A stretch of DNA of 64,000 nucleotides from Calliphora vicina. Lineage: Eukaryota > Arthropoda > Insecta > Diptera > Calliphoridae. The notes under the pieces were generated by a model. That model saw only the letters and a list, made by a program, of their open reading frames with translations, ran no database searches and had not been told where the DNA came from. Positions 55,929-64,000 of the stretch are shown here, in pieces; positions within the stretch are counted from its first letter, which is position 1, and every line of letters starts with the position of its first letter. Made by a program: the position numbers and the translations under genes. Location: assembly GCF_958450345.1 (NCBI RefSeq), contig NC_088781.1, positions 73,449,140 through 73,513,139 of the forward strand. The letters run 5' to 3'.

Positions 55929-57008
55929 TTAACGAGGGGCTTGGCCAGAAATGACCCAACCAAAAATGGTGTATTGAGCCATAGGAAGTCCCGGGTTCGA
56001 ATAGATTTTACCTCTCATAATTTGCGGTGCTACCTCAGGACCAATTACGAGCGCGACTGTTCCGGACATATTAAAACTCGGATCTGCCAATTGCATACCC
56101 TCAAAATGATCTTTTATAGTGTCCGAAACCGTTTCTACAGGAGTTTTTATGCCATGCATTGTTTTTATCTTTACCGTCAATGAAATTTGTCGCGATGCCT
56201 CATAAAGAGAACATATATTGACTTTGCAAAATTTTTCTTCATTAACGGTGGAGACGGCCAGCTTTAGGTTTGCCACTAAACTTGAGCAAATATAGCTCAT
56301 GCTACAGCAAAGGTCTAAAACTGCCCGTACCCGAATGCTCTTGTCCGAAATGAGCAGCAAAACAGTAGCCGTTGGAGAAAACGACACGGGGTGAAACAAT
56401 GGCATTGACGGAAGTTCATTCAAAACAGCAGGTCGAGGATCGCTAGTTCGCGAGCGTTTTTTAGATTTCATTTGTTTCGCCGCGACGTTATTGTCATAGT
56501 GTAACATCGAATGATGTTTTCCTTTACATGTTTTACAACATCCTTGACTTGAGCAATCGCGGGAAATATGATTTGCGGAAAAACAACGAGAGCAATAATG
56601 GTGTAGTAGCACCATCCTAATTCTCTTTTCACAAGTCATATTTATGAATTTACGACACGAAGACAATTGATGCTTGCGATCACAAATGCGACAATTTTTA
56701 GCAACGTTTCGCGAATTCCCGACCGGATTCGAACCAGAGGCTTCCACGGCACCTGATACTGGGTCAGGATTTGTAGTTATGTTGGCGTCAGGAGCCGGTA
56801 CCACTGCAGGGGCAGAGGAATTTTCAGGTGAGGTCAAAGGGACCTCTTGGTCAGTGACCACGATGGCTGTTGAGCTCTCGATGACAGCGACAACTTCAGA
56901 CTGGCTGGTAGAACCTGTAGTAGTAGTCGTGGCAGCTGAGTCCACCTCCATTGTCTCATCGTAATCCTCAAGCAAAGCTTCTTCCGACAAGTGAGTAAGA
57001 GGATCCAT
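55929..57008 (-). CDS. BEL-associated zinc-knuckle/protease-like ORF, unit 1
   Basis: A 359-aa open frame from ATG at 57,008 (the frame is open a further 15 bp upstream through TTG). Residues 1-100 are acidic, Thr/Ser/Pro-rich and disordered-looking. About 106-170 is a Cys/His-rich module (C-x2-C...H-x4-C, C-x2-C-x4-H-x4-C, C-x2-C-x3-HH) like the nucleocapsid region of BEL/Pao Gag. The C-terminal half resembles the DUF1758-type BEL protease region (AVLDLCCSMSYI, TIFGWVISG), where the usual D-x-G-S is replaced by DLCC. It follows the integrase/DUF5641 frame by 36 nt, where an env might sit. Order and function are unusual: it could be a separate RNA-binding protein. Identical in unit 2. Confidence 0.75.
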   Translation of the reverse strand: MDPLTHLSEEALLEDYDETMEVDSAATTTTTGSTSQSEVVAVIESSTAIVVTDQEVPLTSPENSSAPAVVPAPDANITTNPDPVSGAVEASGSNPVGNSRNVAKNCRICDRKHQLSSCRKFINMTCEKRIRMVLLHHYCSRCFSANHISRDCSSQGCCKTCKGKHHSMLHYDNNVAAKQMKSKKRSRTSDPRPAVLNELPSMPLFHPVSFSPTATVLLLISDKSIRVRAVLDLCCSMSYICSSLVANLKLAVSTVNEEKFCKVNICSLYEASRQISLTVKIKTMHGIKTPVETVSDTIKDHFEGMQLADPSFNMSGTVALVIGPEVAPQIMRGKIYSNPGLPMAQYTIFGWVISGQAPR

Positions 57009-57044
57009 GATACTAGGAAACAATGAAGGTTAACAAAACAATTT

Positions 57045-58500
57045 TTAAACAGTTTCACTGGTTAAAACAACCAGTTTTGTAATTGGTCGCTTTATTATCC
57101 CGTTTTCTGTACGTATGTCCGCGACGCGTACGTGATTATCGCTTCCTGGATAAGTCCTAACGACTCTTCCCATTTTCCAAGAAGTGGGTGACAATTGCTC
57201 ATTTCGTATGACAACTAAGTCTCCGTCTGCTATATCTCTTTCTGGATATTTCCACTTATATCGTTTGTGAAGACCTGACAAGTACTCTTCCTTCCATCTA
57301 CGACAAAAGTGATGAGTCAGTGCTTTAACTTTCCTATAACGATTTAGAAGACTAAGCGGCGAGTCATAAATTGACGGTTCAGGTGGAGCTAGTATAGGCG
57401 ACCCTATTAAGAAATGACCTGGTGTAAGAGCCACTATCTCATTAGGATTATCATTCATAGGGCATAATGGTCGAGAATTTAGACATCCCTCAATTCTAGC
57501 GAGGACAGTAGAAAGTTCCTCAAAGGTATATTTACCGGAATGTGCATCTTTACGAAAGTGCAGTTTGAAACTTCGAACTCCCGCTTCCCACAAACATCCC
57601 ATATGGGGAGCACCAGCAGGAATAAAACGCCATGAAAGGCCGTTGATGCCAAACGTCGAACACATCCTAGCCCTACAAAATTCGTCCCGTTATCCGAAAA
57701 GATCTTACGTGGACAACCGCGTCTCGAAATAAATCGATTAAATGCCGCTAAAAATTTATCTGTTGATAAATCTGAAGTTACTTCTAAGTGTACGGCTTTG
57801 GTGGCGAAACATACAAAAATACAGACATAGGCCTTTAAGATCTGACACGACCTACCGTTCAAATTTTTCATGTCGAAGGGACCAGCGAAATCAACTCCTG
57901 TTGTTGTAAACGGTCGATCCAAGTTCGTCCGTTCTGGGGGTAAGGCAGCCATTAGTTGAGTGCAAGCGCGTTTACGATCCAACACGCATCGCTTACAGCG
58001 ATTAACAATAGTTCTAACAAGTGTCTTTAAACGAGGAATCCAATATTCGATTCGTATTATCCTTAGCATTAGTTGATTTCCACCATGAATGGAAGTCTTG
58101 TGAATAAATTCTGCTAAAAGGAGCGTGAAGCGACATGAATATGGCAATAAAGTAGGATGCCGTTCCGTATAAACCAATGAAGGCGACCTAGCCAATCGAC
58201 CATTAAGTCTCATGACACCCTCATTGTCAAGAAACGGATTTAGAGGTAAAAGTGAACTTTTAGAAGAAAGCGGTCTTTTTTCTAATAGACACTTGTATTC
58301 CTCCACGAAATTAACTTTTTGGGCCACAAGGACCAAACGTAGTTTCACATGTCTCACTTCATTTTCAGACAGCGTTAAGGTGTCATACGAATATCGGATT
58401 CAGCAGTGATAGATTCTTGAGATTCCAAGTAGACTTTTCGTCCCGAAGCCATTGCGGACCATTCCACCAAAGAGAGCTCTGAGCTAAAAGAGAAGGTGTT
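57045..58500 (-). pseudogene. BEL/Pao pol fragment (RNase H end, integrase, DUF5641), unit 1
   Basis: Order on the minus strand: the tail of RNase H (58,500-58,390); a linker and the integrase H2C2 zinc module (HKTSIHGG...C-x2-C near 58,110-57,980); the catalytic core with GVDFAGPF (first Asp) and FSDNGTNFVG (second Asp, about 57,680). A frameshift near 57,665 moves the rest to another frame: the LWEAGV Glu motif, LNSRPL, TPGHFLIG, and a DUF5641-like C-terminus (DGDLVVIRNEQL...W-MGRV) ending at 57,045. The start is cut by the duplication junction. Inactive. Confidence 0.88.
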
Positions 58501-59564
58501 GGGGGATCTGTCAATTGCCACTCTCTGCGAAATCTTCTTTTTTCATTTAAGAGCCGTTCGACATCTGTAGAATTAATTCTATTATATCTGATTTGTCGGG
58601 GGGTTCGGGTAGCATGTTGAGCAGCCAGTTTGAGATTTTTATCGAAATTGATAAGAGAGTGATCGATGTTTTCTGGTGTTCAGCGGTATGTTTTCCGAGC
58701 AATGTGTACTGAGGTATTTTTTATATTTGATCCAATTTATTCTTGTGCCTGCCATCGCTAAATTACCAGTCGGGGATACAATTTCTAGGGGGCTCAATAA
58801 ATTAACAATAGTGGGTGTAGGATTCAATAGGATTCAATTTAAATCATTTCTCTAGGGATATTTTTCATCACGCTAAAATTTATAACATCCGGTATTTTTC
58901 GTGGGTCAGTAGGCCAGTAAGTAGGTTGGCCGCTCGAAAGCACATTCAAATCCATTTTAGAAATTGTATCGAACAAAACACGACCTTTAGGGGTAATCAG
59001 TCGTGATCCCCAGAATGTGTGCTTAGCATTATAATCGCCAGCAGCCAGGAAACGGGGGCCTAGTGATTTAAAAAATCTATTATATAGACTTTCTGTAATT
59101 GAGAATCTGTAAATGAGTATATTGATGAAATCACTAAGTTTCGATGAAAATCTTCAAGACAGATTGTAGTAGCTTGAAGATAATCTTCGCAAAAATCACA
59201 CATTAAGTAGTGTTTGATTCGAGTTTTTATTAAAATTGCCGAGCCTCCGCATGCTCTACCTCTGGGGTCTTTGGTGTCATATATTACATATCCATTTATT
59301 CGTAATGAACTTCTGGACGTCAAATGAGTTTCAGAAAACAGCATTACATCAATTTGTTGGTTTCCTAAAAAATATTCGAGTTCGTTTTTGTGTTGGCGTA
59401 TGCCGTTTGCATTCCAAAAACATATTCTTAGGCAGTTCATGGTCTGTTAAGCACAGCCTGCAATAACATTGATTGCATCTTAAGCATTTCTTGCATCATG
59501 TTACTCATTGAGTTTGTAAAGTTATTTACCGATTGCACAAGAGTTTCTATTGTAGATTCTAGTC
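58501..59564 (-). pseudogene. Jockey ORF1 tail plus endonuclease fragment, unit 2
   Basis: A copy of 53,767-54,830: the ORF1 C-terminus, the ATGA overlap and endonuclease 59,440-59,060, then broken text to 58,501, where it is fused to BEL RNase H of unit 1. The RT half is absent here. Confidence 0.85.
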
Positions 59565-60412
59565 GGGTATAATGCAAAAAATGTATTATGCCACGCCCCA
59601 CCGCCCACAGACCTAAAATAAAAAATCTGACAATTTACAATTCTGAAGGTTCCTTGAAAATTTCATCAAAATCGGTCCAGCCGTTTTTGAGTTCATTCGG
59701 AACATACCCACATACATACAAACATCCATTTTTATATATATAGATTATAATAATTCACAGTTTACAATTGCTTAGACTAACAATTGATGATTATGCTCAA
59801 TGAAGGTTAGAGAATTTTTAAAGAAAAGAAAGTAAAAAAGTGATATTCAGTAATGGTAGGTCACTTTTGTTATACATTAGCACTTTCAACAATATGTATA
59901 AGAAGGACTTTTTTAGAATAATTCTGAGAAAATTTTATAACCCTGAGCCGCAATGGAAGTTTGTTCCAAATTCTTCTAATTCTAACATCAAACAATTTTT
60001 CAAATGTGTCTAGAGTTTGTGGAAAAGTTAAACAATTGATATATGTATAGAGGGCATCTATACCTAATAGTCTTGTAAAATAGTAATAATGATCTTGTTT
60101 GTGCGTGAAATAAAAAAAGAAATAAAAATGTGTTTTTATTTTGTTTATATTAAAAAATTATTTTCTTTATTATATTACCTTTATGTTTGAGAATACGTTG
60201 TATAGGTCTTAGCGATCAAGCTACGATTAGATTATTACATGCAAAACAAAGTGGCGAACAATGCTTAAGAAAAGTACCGTTAACGGTTTTACTCGTTACA
60301 ATTTAGAAAAAAATATCCCCACCCAAGGGTGAACAAAAGGGAGTATACACATACAAAAAAAACTAACTTAAACATTGCCGGCCACCTTGCAACAACAAAG
60401 AACGTTGCAACA
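59565..60412 (-). repeat. Helitron end, LINE tail and putative LTR, unit 2
   Basis: A copy of 54,831-55,678: Helitron 5' fragment (59,565-59,748), CR1/L2-like LINE C-terminus (59,749-60,129) and candidate LTR (60,142-60,412). The only difference noticed is one A/G near 59,894. Confidence 0.55.
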
Positions 60413-60662
60413 AATTTTAAATTAAATAGGTAATAATAATAGAAAATGTAAACTTAAATCATATAATTTTTTTATTTTTTTTTCAATTCATTTATTTTTT
60501 CAAATAACAAGTTGGTCATACGACCAGGCCAGACCAGCTGGTATATATGTAGATATAAATAAAAAGGTTCCCATAGAACAAGGTCTATGGGATGTAGTTT
60601 GACACAGACTATATACTGTACTCAAGAGAGTATGGTTTTGAATCAGACCATGAACTGGGCCC

Positions 60663-61742
60663 TTAACGAGGGGCTTGGCCAGAAATGACCCAACCAAAAA
60701 TGGTGTATTGAGCCATAGGAAGTCCCGGGTTCGAATAGATTTTACCTCTCATAATTTGCGGTGCTACCTCAGGACCAATTACGAGCGCGACTGTTCCGGA
60801 CATATTAAAACTCGGATCTGCCAATTGCATACCCTCAAAATGATCTTTTATAGTGTCCGAAACCGTTTCTACAGGAGTTTTTATGCCATGCATTGTTTTT
60901 ATCTTTACCGTCAATGAAATTTGTCGCGATGCCTCATAAAGAGAACATATATTGACTTTGCAAAATTTTTCTTCATTAACGGTGGAGACGGCCAGCTTTA
61001 GGTTTGCCACTAAACTTGAGCAAATATAGCTCATGCTACAGCAAAGGTCTAAAACTGCCCGTACCCGAATGCTCTTGTCCGAAATGAGCAGCAAAACAGT
61101 AGCCGTTGGAGAAAACGACACGGGGTGAAACAATGGCATTGACGGAAGTTCATTCAAAACAGCAGGTCGAGGATCGCTAGTTCGCGAGCGTTTTTTAGAT
61201 TTCATTTGTTTCGCCGCGACGTTATTGTCATAGTGTAACATCGAATGATGTTTTCCTTTACATGTTTTACAACATCCTTGACTTGAGCAATCGCGGGAAA
61301 TATGATTTGCGGAAAAACAACGAGAGCAATAATGGTGTAGTAGCACCATCCTAATTCTCTTTTCACAAGTCATATTTATGAATTTACGACACGAAGACAA
61401 TTGATGCTTGCGATCACAAATGCGACAATTTTTAGCAACGTTTCGCGAATTCCCGACCGGATTCGAACCAGAGGCTTCCACGGCACCTGATACTGGGTCA
61501 GGATTTGTAGTTATGTTGGCGTCAGGAGCCGGTACCACTGCAGGGGCAGAGGAATTTTCAGGTGAGGTCAAAGGGACCTCTTGGTCAGTGACCACGATGG
61601 CTGTTGAGCTCTCGATGACAGCGACAACTTCAGACTGGCTGGTAGAACCTGTAGTAGTAGTCGTGGCAGCTGAGTCCACCTCCATTGTCTCATCGTAATC
61701 CTCAAGCAAAGCTTCTTCCGACAAGTGAGTAAGAGGATCCAT
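60663..61742 (-). CDS. BEL-associated zinc-knuckle/protease-like ORF, unit 2
   Basis: An identical copy of the 359-aa frame at 55,929-57,008, here in the longer BEL context. Cys/His module about residues 106-170, protease-like segment from about 225 with LDLCC in place of a D-T/S-G motif, and a stop right after the GWVISG motif. It lies 36 nt downstream of the integrase/DUF5641 stop. The frame is open although the upstream pol is broken, which could mean only that it is young. Confidence 0.75.
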   Translation of the reverse strand: MDPLTHLSEEALLEDYDETMEVDSAATTTTTGSTSQSEVVAVIESSTAIVVTDQEVPLTSPENSSAPAVVPAPDANITTNPDPVSGAVEASGSNPVGNSRNVAKNCRICDRKHQLSSCRKFINMTCEKRIRMVLLHHYCSRCFSANHISRDCSSQGCCKTCKGKHHSMLHYDNNVAAKQMKSKKRSRTSDPRPAVLNELPSMPLFHPVSFSPTATVLLLISDKSIRVRAVLDLCCSMSYICSSLVANLKLAVSTVNEEKFCKVNICSLYEASRQISLTVKIKTMHGIKTPVETVSDTIKDHFEGMQLADPSFNMSGTVALVIGPEVAPQIMRGKIYSNPGLPMAQYTIFGWVISGQAPR

Positions 61743-61778
61743 GATACTAGGAAACAATGAAGGTTAACAAAACAATTT

Positions 61779-64000
61779 TTAAACAGTTTCACTGGTTAAA
61801 ACAACCAGTTTTGTAATTGGTCGCTTTATTATCCCGTTTTCTGTACGTATGTCCGCGACGCGTACGTGATTATCGCTTCCTGGATAAGTCCTAACGACTC
61901 TTCCCATTTTCCAAGAAGTGGGTGACAATTGCTCATTTCGTATGACAACTAAGTCTCCGTCTGCTATATCTCTTTCTGGATATTTCCACTTATATCGTTT
62001 GTGAAGACCTGACAAGTACTCTTCCTTCCATCTACGACAAAAGTGATGAGTCAGTGCTTTAACTTTCCTATAACGATTTAGAAGACTAAGCGGCGAGTCA
62101 TAAATTGACGGTTCAGGTGGAGCTAGTATAGGCGACCCTATTAAGAAATGACCTGGTGTAAGAGCCACTATCTCATTAGGATTATCATTCATAGGGCATA
62201 ATGGTCGAGAATTTAGACATCCCTCAATTCTAGCGAGGACAGTAGAAAGTTCCTCAAAGGTATATTTACCGGAATGTGCATCTTTACGAAAGTGCAGTTT
62301 GAAACTTCGAACTCCCGCTTCCCACAAACATCCCATATGGGGAGCACCAGCAGGAATAAAACGCCATGAAAGGCCGTTGATGCCAAACGTCGAACACATC
62401 CTAGCCCTACAAAATTCGTCCCGTTATCCGAAAAGATCTTACGTGGACAACCGCGTCTCGAAATAAATCGATTAAATGCCGCTAAAAATTTATCTGTTGA
62501 TAAATCTGAAGTTACTTCTAAGTGTACGGCTTTGGTGGCGAAACATACAAAAATACAGACATAGGCCTTTAAGATCTGACACGACCTACCGTTCAAATTT
62601 TTCATGTCGAAGGGACCAGCGAAATCAACTCCTGTTGTTGTAAACGGTCGATCCAAGTTCGTCCGTTCTGGGGGTAAGGCAGCCATTAGTTGAGTGCAAG
62701 CGCGTTTACGATCCAACACGCATCGCTTACAGCGATTAACAATAGTTCTAACAAGTGTCTTTAAACGAGGAATCCAATATTCGATTCGTATTATCCTTAG
62801 CATTAGTTGATTTCCACCATGAATGGAAGTCTTGTGAATAAATTCTGCTAAAAGGAGCGTGAAGCGACATGAATATGGCAATAAAGTAGGATGCCGTTCC
62901 GTATAAACCAATGAAGGCGACCTAGCCAATCGACCATTAAGTCTCATGACACCCTCATTGTCAAGAAACGGATTTAGAGGTAAAAGTGAACTTTTAGAAG
63001 AAAGCGGTCTTTTTTCTAATAGACACTTGTATTCCTCCACGAAATTAACTTTTTGGGCCACAAGGACCAAACGTAGTTTCACATGTCTCACTTCATTTTC
63101 AGACAGCGTTAAGGTGTCATACGAATATCGGATTCAGCAGTGATAGATTCTTGAGATTCCAAGTAGACTTTTCGTCCCGAAGCCATTGCGGACCATTCCA
63201 CCAAAGAGAGCTCTGAGCTAAAAGAGAAGGTGTAACTCCTCTACTTCCTAAATCTGCTGGATTTTCCTCAGATCTGACATGATGCCAATTATGTTTGCCT
63301 ACAATTTCCTGTATCTTGCAAACTCGATTTGCAACAAAGGTTGCCCAAGAACAGGGGTCTTTCCTTAACCAGGAAAGGACGATCGTAGAATCAGTGCAAC
63401 AATAAACCTGGTGTAATGGAATGTCAATTTCACACAACACGGCCTTCGAAAGGTCTGCCGCTAACACAGCACCACGATCAAAGCGGTTTCAACATCATGA
63501 GTCCCCGTGAGTACGTCGTCAACGTACATACCTTTACTAAGAATTTTCGATGCAAGTGGATATTGACTCTCAGAATCATCTGCCAATTCTAATAAAGTAC
63601 GGATGGCCAGACGCCAAAGGTCACAGTCTGTAATTCATACTGCTTTAAATCCTCCGTAGGAGAATCGCGAAACAAAATATGCTGAAATGGAGTATGAGAC
63701 TTGTCAAGCCTTATCTGTCTATACATTTGAGTAATATCACAATTAAAAACAAAGCGAAAAAATCTCCAACGTAAAATCAGTAGGACTAAATCTACCTGAA
63801 GGGTAGGACCGACAAACAAACAATCGTTAAGACTAAATCCACTAGAAGTTTTATTTGACGTATTAAAAACTACTCTCAATTTAGTAATTTTACGATCCAG
63901 TTTTATCACAGGATGATGTGGCAAATAACATGAAGAAATGGAAGACGATGTCTCCACTATTGGCTTCATGTGACCCAAACCCAAATATTCTTTAACTACT
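61779..64000 (-). pseudogene. BEL/Pao pol, unit 2 plus upstream RT (runs off window end)
   Basis: Minus-strand order: reverse transcriptase (63,984-63,500) with YLPHHPVIK, LRVVFNTSNKTSSG, LNDCLFVGPTLQ and the catalytic YVDD in GMYVDDVLTG (about 63,525). A large internal deletion near 63,475 then joins this directly to RNase H (VLAADLSKA, CTDSTIVLSWL, NPADLGSRG; 63,467-63,117). Next come the integrase zinc module and core (63,091-62,213), a frameshift near 62,399, the LWEAGV Glu motif, and a DUF5641-like C-terminus ending at 61,779. Gag and protease upstream of RT would lie beyond 64,000. The deletion and frameshifts make it inactive. Confidence 0.9.

Larger units (their letters stand above)
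53767..63234. repeat. 4,734-bp block in tandem duplication
   Basis: Unit 1 is 53,767-58,500 and unit 2 is 58,501-63,234. They are practically identical; the one difference I noticed is TTTTTTAAAATAA versus TTTTTTAGAATAA near 55,160/59,894. Each unit runs from the middle of a Jockey endonuclease through Helitron and LINE fragments, a putative LTR, a zinc-knuckle ORF and the BEL integrase to RNase H. The junction at 58,500 joins BEL RNase H sequence to Jockey ORF2 with about 2 bp of shared sequence. Confidence 0.95.

Noticed and set aside
55766..55963. 65-codon minus ORF downstream of the zinc-knuckle ORF
   Set aside because: It overlaps the end of that ORF in another frame and has no recognisable domain.
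56674..56964. 96-codon plus-strand ORF (and copy at 61,408)
   Set aside because: Antisense of the Thr/Pro-rich N-terminus of the zinc-knuckle ORF.

Overview
The window is AT-rich nuclear DNA from an insect, most probably a calyptrate fly. The evidence is the DINE/mini-me-like repeats (TATACCC...GGGTATA heads followed by GTCYGTCTGTC runs), Jockey-type LINEs, BEL/Pao and Ty3/Gypsy elements, hAT/Harbinger/Tc1-mariner/Helitron debris, and one spliced nuclear gene fragment for mitochondrial ClpP. It is an accessory, repeat-dense region. Apart from the first two exons of ClpP, essentially every coding stretch belongs to a transposable element (TE).

Layout. 1-21,211: two paralogous copies of one TE cluster (copy A1 = 1-5,495; copy A2 = 9,354 to about 20,670). 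Each holds a decayed Jockey ORF1 (minus) split by a 7-bp-TSD DNA element, a DINE-like repeat tract, a Gypsy pol fragment, two short MITEs and a hAT element. A2 also carries a 3.2-kb foldback-like element, and a 3,369-bp tandem duplication has partly copied that element. 21,276-30,005: a Harbinger-like TIR element hosting a 2-kb hAT element and a structurally intact young Ty3/Gypsy retrotransposon (24,768-29,927, identical 139-bp LTRs, one 1,597-aa gag-pol ORF). 30,033-32,960: small TIR elements, palindromes and GTCGA-rich repeats. 33,185-33,683: ClpP exons 1-2. 34,107-40,143: a reverse-oriented Helitron remnant carrying a broken LINE and a decayed Gypsy. 40,144-48,212: an 8-kb non-autonomous Helitron containing a mariner fossil, a Tc1-like MITE, a 740-bp tandem duplication and a ~158-bp minisatellite. 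48,240-52,258: an apparently intact Jockey-clade LINE (minus, ORF1 and ORF2 overlapping by ATGA). 52,290-64,000: an older Jockey fused to a BEL/Pao element (minus), with a 4,734-bp block present twice in tandem.

The genes do not form a cellular pathway. They are independent replicons that have invaded one another. Target-site duplications (TSDs) and presence/absence between paralogous copies give a relative chronology. The items most worth a second look are: the Gypsy element with tRNA-Leu sequence at both ends of its internal region; the foldback element and the perfect hairpin at its duplication junction; a separate zinc-knuckle/protease-like ORF downstream of integrase in the BEL element; and the family of 7-bp-TSD elements, four independent insertions of which can be read base by base.
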